Shown here: in pieces, positions 16,031-25,683 of the stretch
Numbering within the stretch: the first letter of the stretch is position 1
Layout of the letters: every line of letters begins with the position of its first letter
Source: CAYILR01 sp964364175
Lineage (GTDB): Bacteria > Bdellovibrionota > UBA1018
Length of the DNA: 59,753 nucleotides
Assembly: GCA_964364175.1 (NCBI GenBank)
Contig: CAYILR010000024.1
Location: forward strand, 1 to 59,753
Reading direction: 5' to 3'
Notes under the pieces: generated by a model
Database searches by the model: none
Seen by the model: the letters and a program-made list of their open reading frames with translations, nothing else
What the model was told of the DNA's origin: nothing
Made by a program: the position numbers and the translations under genes

Positions 16031-16603
16031 CTATCGATCGGCGTTCAAGTGCGACTCCACAAGCCACAGATATTTATCTGCGCCTCGCGATATTTCCGTG
16101 AAAATATCAACACTCACTGGATCCGAAAGCTCCTGCGCCAAGGAGATCGCACTGCGAATCCTTTCCCCGTAGGTCGCTAAAGCAAACGCAAGAGCAGTCA
16201 GGTGATGATTCGATTGAGAAATATTTAGTGGATAAACAGGGAGCTCTGTATGCTTTGCTGTACTCTGCAGAGTGCCTTCAGCTGTTCCACCGAGTTGAAC
16301 GATGCGCTCCGCAATTTGATCAACATACCTTTCTGTGCTTTCCGCAACATGATCAAAAAAACCGTGGAGTCCAAAGAAATTTGATCCCTTAACGTTCCAA
16401 TGAGCCTGCTTGGCTTGCATCATCAGATCGATAGAGTTGCAGAGGTGTATTTGAAGTAGTCCTGCCATTTGAATTCTCGATTTTTCAGAAATACTATTTT
16501 TGGTCGGATACATTTTTGATTTTCCTTTCACTAGATGCTCTTCGAGGTGCCCGCCTTCATATTCCCAAGCTTCCAAGTTTGATTTGATATTCATTGTTTT
16601 CAT
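16031..16603 (-). CDS. dps: Dps-family ferritin-like DNA-protection protein
   Basis: A 190-aa four-helix protein. The inter-subunit ferroxidase residues lie in AHWNVKGSNFFGLHGFFDHVAE: His in AHWNVKG, then Asp and Glu in the DHVAE segment. Dps dodecamers oxidise Fe(II) with peroxide, store iron and often coat DNA in stationary or stressed cells. The N-terminus carries a ~40-residue extension rich in charge (EYEGGHLEEHLVKGKSK) before the first helix; such tails may modulate DNA binding. AGGAA precedes the start. It is on the same strand as the SPW, GlsB-like and giant kinase genes. Confidence 0.93.
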   Translation of the reverse strand: MKTMNIKSNLEAWEYEGGHLEEHLVKGKSKMYPTKNSISEKSRIQMAGLLQIHLCNSIDLMMQAKQAHWNVKGSNFFGLHGFFDHVAESTERYVDQIAERIVQLGGTAEGTLQSTAKHTELPVYPLNISQSNHHLTALAFALATYGERIRSAISLAQELSDPVSVDIFTEISRGADKYLWLVESHLNADR

Positions 16604-16670
16604 AATATTCAGTTCCTTTGCTGATGAGACAGATTAAGAATATTTCGAGCCAAAACGACCCGAGTCCAGG

Positions 16671-17063
16671 TCATGCCGCTTTTTTAAATTCGGATCGAAT
16701 TCCAGATACAGCTGCTTTTTGTTGATTCGTAAAAACCACCAAGGCAATAATGCCCAAACCAAAGATCCAGTGAACCGCATACTGCATTGTCGTGAGTTCA
16801 CTTGAATAGTCGAAGATATTGGGGCTGATCAGAAAAACAAGCCCGATGATCGCATCCATACCCATATGAAACGGCACAGAAATCCAGTTAAATACCGAAT
16901 ATTTGTAATCAGTAAACAAACTATACAAAACTAAAAAAATTCCGCCGTAAACAAAAATGCCTCTGGCGTAATTCAAATTTTCAAACCCAAATATCCATGG
17001 CGAAGCCACAATCAAAATAGCGGCGATATAATCTAAAACACTGTGCACTTTGAGAGAAATCAT
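16671..17063 (-). CDS. SPW-repeat integral membrane protein
   Basis: A 130-aa protein with four hydrophobic segments and two copies of the SPW repeat core, ASPWIFGFEN (about residues 20-29) and ISPNIFDYSS (about 79-88), each following a helix. Function of the family is unknown; members often occur near stress or cell-envelope genes. An AAGGAG ribosome binding site precedes the ATG. It sits between the HAMP-array kinase and dps on the same strand. Confidence 0.85.
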   Translation of the reverse strand: MISLKVHSVLDYIAAILIVASPWIFGFENLNYARGIFVYGGIFLVLYSLFTDYKYSVFNWISVPFHMGMDAIIGLVFLISPNIFDYSSELTTMQYAVHWIFGLGIIALVVFTNQQKAAVSGIRSEFKKAA

Positions 17064-17179
17064 AAACGGCTCCTTTTTTAAAGTTATTCAATTGAATCAT
17101 CGAATAAAATTTATTGCACTTTATGTGCCACTTATTCTAGGCTAGCTGTTTTGTTTTTTCTTTATTTTTAAGCGCGTTT

Positions 17180-20100
17180 TTAACTCGAAACCGCGCCTGC
17201 TTCTTCATTTTTCTGCAGCCAAAAATACATTACTGAAAGTAAGCTCTCAGGATCAACTGGCTTGGTGATATAATCCGAAGCTCCTGAATTCAGTGCTTTC
17301 TCTCGATCACCCGGCATTGCTTTTGCGGTGAGAGAAATAATTGGCAGATTTTTGAATCTCTCTAACTTCTTGATTTCCTGCGTAGCAGTCAGCCCATCCA
17401 TCTCGGGCATCATGGTATCCATCAGCACCAGATCTACATCTGGATTTTGCCGTAGCAGCTCGATCCCGACTTTGCCGTTCTCAGCGTGAAACACGGTCAT
17501 TTTCTTGGATTCAAGCACACTGCTGATCGCAAAAATATTCCGGATGTCGTCATCCATCAGAAGTATTTTCCTTCCAGAAAAATCAGCATCCTCCGGCAAT
17601 GGCAGGATATTGAGCTCTTTTTCCGTAACGACTCGTGTCACTGGAGAAGAAGTGATTTGCTGGCGCGCATCCACTACACCTTGATAGTTCTGAGGCAGAC
17701 AAAGAATGAATGTGCTTCCCACTCCCACTTCGCTCTTAACTTCGATCCATCCACCCAGCAATCGAGCCATCTCACGGCTGATCGTCAGACCTAGCCCGGT
17801 TCCGCCGTATTTTCGGCTGGTGGTCCCGTCCGCTTGCTGGAATGCCTCAAAGATCAAATTATGTTTCTCGTAAGGAATTCCAATTCCGGTATCGGTCACA
17901 GCGAATGCAATGATCTTCTCATTCGGATTCCTCGACACGGCCAAACGAATCGCGAGATCGATTTTACCTTTTTCAGTGAATTTAAATGCATTCGACAGCA
18001 AGTTTTTGAGGATTTGGTGCAGTCGATTCACATCGCTCAGCATATGTGATGGCACACCTTCGGCCACTTTGATTTCAAACTCGATGCCTTTTTGATCGGC
18101 AACGTGCTTGAATGTCTGCTCGACATATTCCACGACGTCGGATTGAATTTTGACATCCTTTGGATCAATCGGCATTTTTCCAGCTTCAACTTTCGAAAGA
18201 TCCAGAATCTCGTTGATCAATCCCAGCAAGTCATTGCCCGATGCATAGACCGTGCGGGCAAACTTGACCTGCTCTTGCGTGAGATTGCCATCTCTGTTCT
18301 CGTAAAGCATCTTCGAGAGAATGAGCAGACTGTTGAGCGGTGTTCGGAGTTCATGCGACATATTTGCCAAGAACTCGGATTTGTATTTCGAGATGAGTTG
18401 AAGCTGCTCAGCTTTCTCCTCGACGCTCTTGGATGCCAACTCGACCTCTTGGTTTTTGACTTCGAGGAGTCGGGCTTTTTCGTTGAGCTCGACAGCTTGA
18501 GCTTCGAGTTCGGAGTTGGACCGCTTGAGTTCTTGCAACAGTTCTTCCGTTCTCATCGAGGACGAAATCATGTTGAGAATCACACCAATCGAGTCCATCA
18601 ACTGATCCAAGAAACTGAGTTGGTTTTGCCCGAAACGCTTGAAGGAAGCCAACTCCAGAACGGCCTTGGCCTCGCCCTCGAACAGAACTGGCATAACTAC
18701 AACATTGGTAGGAGGAGCTTCACCCAAACCCGAAGCAATGTTGATGAAATCCCTTGGCACATCAGTCAGCAGAATGCGTTTCTTTTCAAACGCGCATTGG
18801 CCTACCAGGCTTTCTTTCAAGCGGTATGAGCTCGAAATATTTTTTCGATAGGTAAAACCATAGCTCGCAATCAAATTGAGAGTGGACTCAGTTTTTTCTT
18901 TTTCGAAAGTCTCCATGAAATAGAATCCGCCGTGCTGCGCATCCACCAGAGGAGTCAACTCGGACATGATCAGCTGAGCCACCGAGACAATGTTTCTTTG
19001 CCCCTGCATCATGCTGGAAAATTTGGCGAGGTTGGTTTTCAGCCAATCTTGCTCTTGGTTCTTCTGGGTTGTTTCTTTGAGGTTAGCGATCATTTGGTTG
19101 ATGTTGTCTTTCAGCTGCAACACCTCCCCTTGGGCTTCGACGTTAATGGTGCGAGTCAGGTCACCTTTCGTCACAGCAGTGGACACATCTGCGATAGCTC
19201 GCACTTGTGAAGTCAGGTTACCGGCCAGTTGGTTGACGTTGTCGATCAGATCTCGCCATGTTCCAGCTGTTCCAGGAACTTTGGCTTGTCCTCCCAACTT
19301 CCCTTCGATTCCCACCTCTCTTGCAACCGTCGTCACTTCGTCTGCGAAAGTACGCAAAGTATCAGTCATGCTGTTGATCGTTTCTGCAAGCGCAGCGACC
19401 TCTCCTTGGGCTTCAAGAACGAACTTCTGCTTCAAATCTCCGTTCGCAACCGCCGTCACGACTTTAATAATACCTCGAACTTGTTTAGTGAGGTTGGAGG
19501 CCATGAAGTTCACGTTGTCGGTCAGATCTTTCCACGTTCCAGAAACCCCACGAACCTCAGCTTGTCCTCCGAGTTTTCCTTCCGTTCCCACCTCTTTTGC
19601 AACTCTTGTCACCTGATCCGCAAAAATTCTCAGCGTATCCGTCATGCTGTTGATGGTTTCTGCAAGTGCTGCGACCTCCCCCTTCGCTTCGAGAACGAAT
19701 TTTTGGTTCAAATCCCCGTTTGCGATCGCGGTCACGACCCGAATAATACCTCGAACTTGTTTAGTGAGGTTGGAGGCCATAAAGTTCACGTTGTCCGTCA
19801 GATCTTTCCACGTTCCAGAAACCCCGCGGACCTCCGCTTGTCCGCCGAGCTTTCCTTCCGTTCCCACCTCTTTCGCGACCCTCGTCACCTCGGCTGCGAA
19901 CGAGTTCAACTGGTCCACCATTTTGTTGATCACGTCTTTGATCTGGAGAATTTCTCCGCGCACATCGACTGTGATTTTCTGAGTCAAGTCACCGTTTGCA
20001 ATTGCTGTCGCAACCTTCGAGACGTCTCGCAATTGAACCGTCAAGTTCGAAGCCATGAAGTTCACGTTGTCCGTCAGATCTTTCCACGTTCCGGAAACCC

Positions 20101-21859
20101 CGCGAACTTCAGCTTGGCCGCCCAGCTTTCCTTCCGTTCCCACCTCTTTCGCGACCCTCGTCACCTCGGCTGCAAACGAGTTTAGCTGGTCCACCATCAT
20201 ATTGATCGTGTTTTTGAGTTCGAGAATCTCACCTTTGGCTTCGACTGTGATTGTCTGTGACAAGTCTCCTTTCGCAACGGCCGTGGTCACCTTGGCTATG
20301 TTTCGAACTTGGTTCGTCAAGTTCGATGCCAATCCATTCACGTTGTCGGTCAGATCCTTCCATGTTCCGGCAACACCCTTCACATCCGCTTGGCCGCCCA
20401 GTTTTCCTTCCGTTCCCACCTCTTTTGCAACCCTCGTCACCTCGGCAGCAAATGAGTTCAAAGTATCCACCATGATGTTGATCGTATTTTTCAACTCCAT
20501 GATCTCGCCCTTGGCTTCGACTGTAATCTTTTGTGACAAGTCGCCTTTTGCAACAGCCGTGGTCACCTTTGCGATGTTTCGAACTTGGTTGGTTAAGTTC
20601 GATGCCAATCCGTTCACGTTATCCGTCAGATCTTTCCACGTTCCGGAAACCCCTCGAACCTCGGCTTGTCCGCCGAGCTTACCTTCCGTTCCCACCTCTT
20701 TTGCAACCCGAGTCACCTCAGCTGCGAAACTTCTCAACGTGTCCACCATCGTGTTGATCGTGTTTTTGAGTTCGTAAACCTCGCCTCGCGCATCCACTGT
20801 GATTTTCTGCGACAAGTCTCCGTTCGCAACGGCCGTGGTCACTTTCGCGATGTTTCGAACTTGGTTCGTCAAGTTCGACGCCAGTCCGTTGACGTTATCC
20901 GTCAGATCTTTCCACGTTCCAGCGACACCTTTCACATCCGCTTGTCCGCCGAGTTTTCCTTCCGTTCCCACTTCTTTCGCAACCCGAGTCACCTCAGCTG
21001 CGAAACTTCTCAGCGTGTCCACCATCGTGTTGATGGTATTTTTCAATTCGTAAACCTCACCGCGCGCATCGACTGTAATCTTCTGTGACAAGTCCCCGTT
21101 TGCAACCGCGGTCGTCACTTTCGCGATGTTTCGAACTTGGTTCGTTAAATTCGATGCCAACCCGTTCACGTTATCGGTCAGATCTTTCCACGTTCCGGCG
21201 ACGCCTTTCACATCTGCTTGGCCGCCCAGCTTTCCTTCCGTTCCCACCTCTTTCGCAACCCGAGTCACCTCGGCAGCGAACGAGTTCAGCTGGTCCACCA
21301 TGGAATTCACAGTAGTACCAATCCGCAAAAACTCCCCTCGAACCGGACGGCCTTCAATATCCAGAGACATTTTCTGGGACAAGTCGCCTTTAGCAACCGC
21401 CGTGATCACGCGCGCCACTTCGTTGGTAGGAGCTACTAGGTCACCAATCAATTGGTTGACCGAGTTCACGCCCGCGGCCCATAATCCCTTCGCTGGCCCA
21501 ACCGAAGCACGTTCAGCCATCCGGCCTTCTTGACCGACAATTTTTCCCACACGAAGCAGCTCGTTGCTGACATGCTCATTCAATCCAATGATATCGTTCA
21601 GTAGCTCACATGCCTGATTGAGCATCCCATCTGGCTGATACGAAATCCGAACCGAAAAATCCCCGTTCTTGACTGATTTCAAGACCTCCACTAACACATC
21701 GAATTCTTTTTTATACTCTGGAGAAATATGATCCCATTTAGAGAGAGAAGCAGCGGATTCACGCGCAGACCCCACAGATTTTTTTTTGTTTTTATTTGAA
21801 AATTTCCCTAAAATTATGGGCTTCTTTTTAAATCCGATATCCGTAGCTTCTACTTTCAT
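17180..21859 (-). CDS. HAMP-array hybrid histidine kinase (GAF-HisKA-HATPase-REC)
   Basis: A 1559-aa cytoplasmic-looking hybrid kinase with no transmembrane segment. After a short basic N-terminus come a first HAMP-like unit and eight 92-residue HAMP repeats marked by GTWKDLTDNVN (GTWRDLIDNVN in the last). A GAF domain (GGFYFM...), a coiled coil, HisKA with His1169 in NMSHELRTPLNS, HATPase_c (NLLSNAFKF, DTGIGIP, GGTGLGL) and a C-terminal receiver with Asp1481 in LMDTMMPEMDG follow. The layout matches group III hybrid kinases such as fungal Nik1/Os-1 and bacterial relatives, which sense osmotic and other stresses. ATG 21859 is chosen for its AGGAGAG site; the frame runs on to 21904. Downstream on the same strand lie SPW, dps and GlsB-like stress genes. 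Confidence 0.93.
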   Translation of the reverse strand: MKVEATDIGFKKKPIILGKFSNKNKKKSVGSARESAASLSKWDHISPEYKKEFDVLVEVLKSVKNGDFSVRISYQPDGMLNQACELLNDIIGLNEHVSNELLRVGKIVGQEGRMAERASVGPAKGLWAAGVNSVNQLIGDLVAPTNEVARVITAVAKGDLSQKMSLDIEGRPVRGEFLRIGTTVNSMVDQLNSFAAEVTRVAKEVGTEGKLGGQADVKGVAGTWKDLTDNVNGLASNLTNQVRNIAKVTTAVANGDLSQKITVDARGEVYELKNTINTMVDTLRSFAAEVTRVAKEVGTEGKLGGQADVKGVAGTWKDLTDNVNGLASNLTNQVRNIAKVTTAVANGDLSQKITVDARGEVYELKNTINTMVDTLRSFAAEVTRVAKEVGTEGKLGGQAEVRGVSGTWKDLTDNVNGLASNLTNQVRNIAKVTTAVAKGDLSQKITVEAKGEIMELKNTINIMVDTLNSFAAEVTRVAKEVGTEGKLGGQADVKGVAGTWKDLTDNVNGLASNLTNQVRNIAKVTTAVAKGDLSQTITVEAKGEILELKNTINMMVDQLNSFAAEVTRVAKEVGTEGKLGGQAEVRGVSGTWKDLTDNVNFMASNLTVQLRDVSKVATAIANGDLTQKITVDVRGEILQIKDVINKMVDQLNSFAAEVTRVAKEVGTEGKLGGQAEVRGVSGTWKDLTDNVNFMASNLTKQVRGIIRVVTAIANGDLNQKFVLEAKGEVAALAETINSMTDTLRIFADQVTRVAKEVGTEGKLGGQAEVRGVSGTWKDLTDNVNFMASNLTKQVRGIIKVVTAVANGDLKQKFVLEAQGEVAALAETINSMTDTLRTFADEVTTVAREVGIEGKLGGQAKVPGTAGTWRDLIDNVNQLAGNLTSQVRAIADVSTAVTKGDLTRTINVEAQGEVLQLKDNINQMIANLKETTQKNQEQDWLKTNLAKFSSMMQGQRNIVSVAQLIMSELTPLVDAQHGGFYFMETFEKEKTESTLNLIASYGFTYRKNISSSYRLKESLVGQCAFEKKRILLTDVPRDFINIASGLGEAPPTNVVVMPVLFEGEAKAVLELASFKRFGQNQLSFLDQLMDSIGVILNMISSSMRTEELLQELKRSNSELEAQAVELNEKARLLEVKNQEVELASKSVEEKAEQLQLISKYKSEFLANMSHELRTPLNSLLILSKMLYENRDGNLTQEQVKFARTVYASGNDLLGLINEILDLSKVEAGKMPIDPKDVKIQSDVVEYVEQTFKHVADQKGIEFEIKVAEGVPSHMLSDVNRLHQILKNLLSNAFKFTEKGKIDLAIRLAVSRNPNEKIIAFAVTDTGIGIPYEKHNLIFEAFQQADGTTSRKYGGTGLGLTISREMARLLGGWIEVKSEVGVGSTFILCLPQNYQGVVDARQQITSSPVTRVVTEKELNILPLPEDADFSGRKILLMDDDIRNIFAISSVLESKKMTVFHAENGKVGIELLRQNPDVDLVLMDTMMPEMDGLTATQEIKKLERFKNLPIISLTAKAMPGDREKALNSGASDYITKPVDPESLLSVMYFWLQKNEEAGAVSS
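19226..21433 (-). repeat. Eight tandem 276-bp repeats encoding HAMP units
   Basis: The motif encoding GTWKDLTDNVN recurs exactly every 276 bases (about 19238, 19514, 19790, 20066, 20342, 20618, 20894, 21170). Several neighbouring units are near-identical at the DNA level, showing recent duplication or gene conversion, while the last unit (GTWRDL) is the most diverged. The span given is approximate. Such repeats can recombine and change array length. Confidence 0.9.
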
Positions 21860-22021
21860 GAAGTTTCTCTCCTGTTGATTTTCAGCTTTTTTGGCGATTA
21901 ACATGAGGAAATTTTGGAATCAACGAAGCCGACATTAATCTCCTATTATAAAATCTTAACATCTAGCGAGACATTCGATTTATTGATTTACGGCTCTAGA
22001 AATTGTGCTAGTCCAAATTAC

Positions 22022-22387
22022 ATGAGCAAGCACGTTTTAATTATCGACGACGAGCGAGACATTCGGGAAACTCTTCAAGAGTTGCTCGAATCCGAAGGGC
22101 ATCACATCACCCTTGCAAGCAATGGACAGGACGCCCTCAATCTCTTGCATTCGCCCAGCGAAGAAAAATTCGATTTAATACTCCTCGATTTGATGATGCC
22201 AGTAATGAGCGGCATCGATTTTAGATTGGAACAGCAAAAAGATCCTCAGTTGAGGCAAATACCCACCTACCTGATGTCGGCCAGCCGCAATACGCAGAAA
22301 GTTTCAAGTGAACTAGAATTAAGTGGATTTATCAACAAACCGATCGAAATCAATGAACTATTTTCAGTCATTGAAAATGCCGTATGA
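22022..22387 (+). CDS. Single-domain response regulator
   Basis: A 121-aa stand-alone receiver: acidic pocket in IIDDERD, phospho-acceptor Asp56 in LLDLMMPVMSG, Ser/Thr position in LMSAS, and the conserved Lys in INKPI. There is no output domain, so it probably acts as a relay intermediate or by protein contact. The frame begins upstream at 21914 but the ATG at 22022 marks the usual domain start. It overlaps the next kinase gene by four bases (ATGA) and is divergent from the HAMP kinase. Confidence 0.9.
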   Translation: MSKHVLIIDDERDIRETLQELLESEGHHITLASNGQDALNLLHSPSEEKFDLILLDLMMPVMSGIDFRLEQQKDPQLRQIPTYLMSASRNTQKVSSELELSGFINKPIEINELFSVIENAV

Positions 22388-24555
22388 TCACAGAAGCAAA
22401 TATCGAACTCCCAAAAATAGAAATTCTGGCGGTCGACGATCATATCGAAAATCTCGTGGCACTGGAATCTGTTCTGAACTCTCCTCAATACGAACTGATC
22501 AAACTCGTCTCTGGTGAGGATGCTTTACGCTATTTATTGCACCACGAGCCTGCACTCATCCTGATGGACGTCCAAATGCCCGGGATGGATGGATTCGAAA
22601 CTGCTAAACTGATCAAGCAAAACGAGAGAACTCGGGACATCCCCATTATTTTTGTCACTGCAATGACGGGGGCTGAAACATTCACGAGCCGCGGTTACAA
22701 AGGCGGAGCGGTTGACTATCTCTTCAAGCCTTTTGACATCGAGATCCTTCGTGCAAAGGTGAGTGTTTTTGCCGATTTGTACCGAAAAACTCAAAGACTG
22801 ATTCGTGCCGAACGGGTTCTGGTGGAAAATGAGCGAAAAGATCGAGAACGAAAGCTCGCTGAACTTGAGCTCAAGAGTCTCAAGCGGGAACAGCTTGCAC
22901 AGCAAAAATACCGGGAACTGATCGATGGAATCAACCACGGCTTTGTTTGGTCTGCTGACCCGAGCACGCTTGCACTCACATTTGTCAGCACCAGCATTGA
23001 AAAAATCACGGGATGGCCACTCGACCTCTGCATCCAGGAACCCAAATTCTGGTTCGAGCACATTCCCGGAGATGACTACAACCGTGTCATGGAAACCATT
23101 CAAAAAGTCATCGCAACTGGCCAGGAGGCAAGCTTGGAACATCGTTTTCTCGCACACGATGAAAAAACCATTTGGCTGCACACGGGCATCCGTCTTGGCA
23201 AAACGGTGGGTGATCCTCAACTCGGCACCGAGCTCAGGGGGCTTTCAATCGATATCAGCCAGGCGAAGGAAGCCGAAAAAGTGCTGAGGCAGAACAAAGA
23301 ACATTCTGATTTCATGGCGCAAGCCAGTCTGATTCTGTCAGAAGGTTTGGATTTTGGAAGCATGGTTGAAAAAGTGGGGCAACTGGTCGTGCCCAAGATC
23401 GCGGACTGGTACTCCATCGATGCGCCGAATGAGAAAAACGAAATCACATCTCTCGCGATTTCGCATTCAGATCCGGAAAAATTATCGCTAGCAAATCAAA
23501 TCCGTGCCCACATCAATATCTCCCTGGACAGTCACACAGGGATCGGGAAAGTGATGCGAACTGGCAAACCTGAAATCCTCAATGATTTTTCTCCGAAATG
23601 GTTCTCAGCAACCGAGATTTCATCCGAAAATTTCGAGATGCTGCAAAAACTCAAACTGAAATCAGCAATGATCGTGCCGTTGATTTCACACGGAAAAATT
23701 CTTGCCACAATGACATTGGTCAGCGCGGAATCCGGACGAGTGTATGACTCTTCTGATTTGTCTTTTGCAGTTGAATTTGCTCAGCGTGTAACTGCTGCAC
23801 TTGAGAATACGCAGCTTTATCAGCAAGCCAAGTCCGCGATCCGCGCAAGAGATGAATTCCTGTCAGTGGCTTCGCATGAGTTGAAAACACCGCTCACACC
23901 GCTCAAGCTGCAAGCCCAAGGCCTGGCGCGAATCCTCAGGCAGGGGACTGAGTCGAATCTCAACAAGGAGCGTTTGCTGAAGGCGGTGGAGGTATCAGAT
24001 CGGCAGATCAATCGCCTGACTCGATTGATTGAGGATCTGCTGGATGTTTCCCGCATCAATATGGGGAAACTGGATCTTTCCCCTGAAACTTTCAATTTTT
24101 CAGAAATGGTGCTGGATATCGTCGAGCGTTTCAAAGATCAAATTCAAAATGAGAATTACAAAATTTCATTAGATCTCCCCGACGCAATCACCGTGACATG
24201 GGACCGTTTGCGCATCGAACAGGTCCTGTCTAACCTCATCATCAATGCCCTGAAATATGGAAGATCAAATCCGATTACGATCCGGGCAAACTATACTTCG
24301 CTGGGCAGAGTCCAGCTCATGGTAGAAGACCTCGGCATAGGAATCGAAAAAAAGGACCAGATGCGTATTTTCGATCGCTTTGAACGGGCGGTTACAGCAA
24401 CTCATTTTGGTGGACTGGGCCTGGGACTTTACATCGTTTCCAAAATTATAGCCGCGCACGACGGCAGGATCTGGGTTGACAGCACACCAGGAGTTGGATC
24501 CAAGTTCTACTTCGAACTCCCGGTCTCAGTTCAAAGTAGAGCTGAATGCAGCTAA
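22384..24555 (+). CDS. REC-PAS-GAF hybrid sensor histidine kinase
   Basis: A 723-aa soluble kinase. The order is an N-terminal receiver (Asp62 in LMDVQMPGMDG), a coiled coil (about 140-170), a PAS domain (NHGFVWSADPSTLALTFVS through ISQAKEAE), a GAF domain (about 320-475), HisKA with His498 in ASHELKTPLTPL, and HATPase_c (LIINALKYG, GLGIGIE, GGLGLGL). The receiver in front suggests it is itself controlled by an upstream kinase. It is translationally coupled to the preceding single-domain regulator and overlaps the 3' end of the opposite-strand Hpt gene by 30 bases. Confidence 0.93.
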   Translation: MITEANIELPKIEILAVDDHIENLVALESVLNSPQYELIKLVSGEDALRYLLHHEPALILMDVQMPGMDGFETAKLIKQNERTRDIPIIFVTAMTGAETFTSRGYKGGAVDYLFKPFDIEILRAKVSVFADLYRKTQRLIRAERVLVENERKDRERKLAELELKSLKREQLAQQKYRELIDGINHGFVWSADPSTLALTFVSTSIEKITGWPLDLCIQEPKFWFEHIPGDDYNRVMETIQKVIATGQEASLEHRFLAHDEKTIWLHTGIRLGKTVGDPQLGTELRGLSIDISQAKEAEKVLRQNKEHSDFMAQASLILSEGLDFGSMVEKVGQLVVPKIADWYSIDAPNEKNEITSLAISHSDPEKLSLANQIRAHINISLDSHTGIGKVMRTGKPEILNDFSPKWFSATEISSENFEMLQKLKLKSAMIVPLISHGKILATMTLVSAESGRVYDSSDLSFAVEFAQRVTAALENTQLYQQAKSAIRARDEFLSVASHELKTPLTPLKLQAQGLARILRQGTESNLNKERLLKAVEVSDRQINRLTRLIEDLLDVSRINMGKLDLSPETFNFSEMVLDIVERFKDQIQNENYKISLDLPDAITVTWDRLRIEQVLSNLIINALKYGRSNPITIRANYTSLGRVQLMVEDLGIGIEKKDQMRIFDRFERAVTATHFGGLGLGLYIVSKIIAAHDGRIWVDSTPGVGSKFYFELPVSVQSRAECS

Positions 24556-24894
24556 TTCCAGCTTGAATTTATTTATTTTTAAATTGATCTGATTAAGAAT
24601 ATCTTTTTTTTCATCCTGAGTGAATTTTTCGGTGTTCTCTTCAAGGGACTCACACAAATCACCCAACGAAGCGCCGCCCAGCATCCTCACGCTCCCCTTC
24701 AACTGGTGTGCCAAATGCAAGATCTCGCGGGTGTCATTCCGATCAACTGCCTTCCCAATCTGCTCCAGCCGCAAACCAATCCCCGAGAAGAAACGCTCGG
24801 CGCATTTCTGATAGGCCGCCAGGCCTGCTTTAAATTGTCTGCCCCCGAAATAAATTTCGAAGGCAGACGGATTCAATTCCTCATACGCGTTCAT
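24526..24894 (-). CDS. Stand-alone Hpt phosphotransfer protein
   Basis: A 122-aa helical protein whose HLAHQLKGSVRMLGG segment carries the phospho-accepting His63 of Hpt domains, followed by LGDLCESLEE. Hpt proteins pass phosphate from the receiver of a hybrid kinase to a final response regulator. Both hybrid kinases here end or begin with receivers and lack their own Hpt, so this protein is a good candidate for the missing relay step. It overlaps the OmpR-type regulator gene by 14 bases and is cotranscribed with it. Confidence 0.88.
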   Translation of the reverse strand: MNAYEELNPSAFEIYFGGRQFKAGLAAYQKCAERFFSGIGLRLEQIGKAVDRNDTREILHLAHQLKGSVRMLGGASLGDLCESLEENTEKFTQDEKKDILNQINLKINKFKLELAAFSSTLN

Positions 24895-25636
24895 GCACCA
24901 ACCCCGAATAGGCGGGAGATTTTGCTTTTCTCAACGGCTCTGCTGCCACCCGCTCTAAATTCAGCCGATAGCCCACGCCCGCGACAGACTCCAGATAGAC
25001 TCCATGTTGGCCTAATTTCTTCCTCAAAAAACAAATATACGTGTCCACAGTCCGATCCGTGACATGAACCCGCGATCCGAGCACGTAGGTGAGAATTTGT
25101 TCGCGCGACAAAATCTTCCCCTCATTTTTGGCCAGGATCATCATCATCCTAAATTCTCTTGGAGAAAGATCGATCGCTGTGTTGGAATCTTGGAGCTTCA
25201 GGCGCTGCCTCTGCACATCAAAAATGAAAGGACCAATGCTCATCATGTCCCCTTTTTTCTTTTCACGCTCGCTGCGACGCAGTTTGGACAAAATTCGCGC
25301 CTTCAACTCGACCAAGTTCACAGGCTTGACCATGTAGTCCTCGGCTCCCATGCTGAATGCAAATACCTTGACCGAAAGGTCATTGCAAGCTGTCAGGAAT
25401 AGTACCGGAACATCCCTGAGTTTAGGGGTTTTTTGCATGGTTTGGTACAACTCGACCCCATCGCCGTCCGGCATTTGCTTATCCAGCAAAACCAAATCAT
25501 AGCTGGATCGACTCAGCTCATTGAGTGCATCAGCGATCGTTCCCGATCGATGCACTTGAACATTCTCTCCTTGTAAAACGTACTGAATCAACTCCGCCTG
25601 ATCTTCCGCATCTTCAACAAATAACAACGAGTACAT
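24881..25636 (-). CDS. OmpR/PhoB-family response regulator
   Basis: A 251-aa DNA-binding regulator: receiver with Asp52 in LLDKQMPDGDG and Lys in MVKPVNL, then a winged-helix domain (LSPREFRMMMILAKNEG, RVHVTDRTVDTYICFLRKKL, VAGVGYRL). It should bind DNA when phosphorylated. It is transcribed just ahead of, and overlapping with, the Hpt gene, which makes a kinase-Hpt-regulator phosphorelay likely. The C-terminus has a 25-residue tail beyond the winged helix. Confidence 0.93.
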   Translation of the reverse strand: MYSLLFVEDAEDQAELIQYVLQGENVQVHRSGTIADALNELSRSSYDLVLLDKQMPDGDGVELYQTMQKTPKLRDVPVLFLTACNDLSVKVFAFSMGAEDYMVKPVNLVELKARILSKLRRSEREKKKGDMMSIGPFIFDVQRQRLKLQDSNTAIDLSPREFRMMMILAKNEGKILSREQILTYVLGSRVHVTDRTVDTYICFLRKKLGQHGVYLESVAGVGYRLNLERVAAEPLRKAKSPAYSGLVHERV

Positions 25637-25683
25637 TCCGTTCTCTCCTCTTTATGGTTTCACTGCTTAATGGTTTCACTACT

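Noticed and set aside
19226..21433. Regular tandem repeat that might be mistaken for a CRISPR or satellite array
   Set aside because: The unit is 276 bp, continuous and coding for HAMP domains, with no spacers.
18092..21533. Long open frames on the plus strand opposite the HAMP kinase
   Set aside because: They repeat every 276 bases exactly as the kinase does and have no start signals or domain features; they are mirror frames of a conserved coding repeat.
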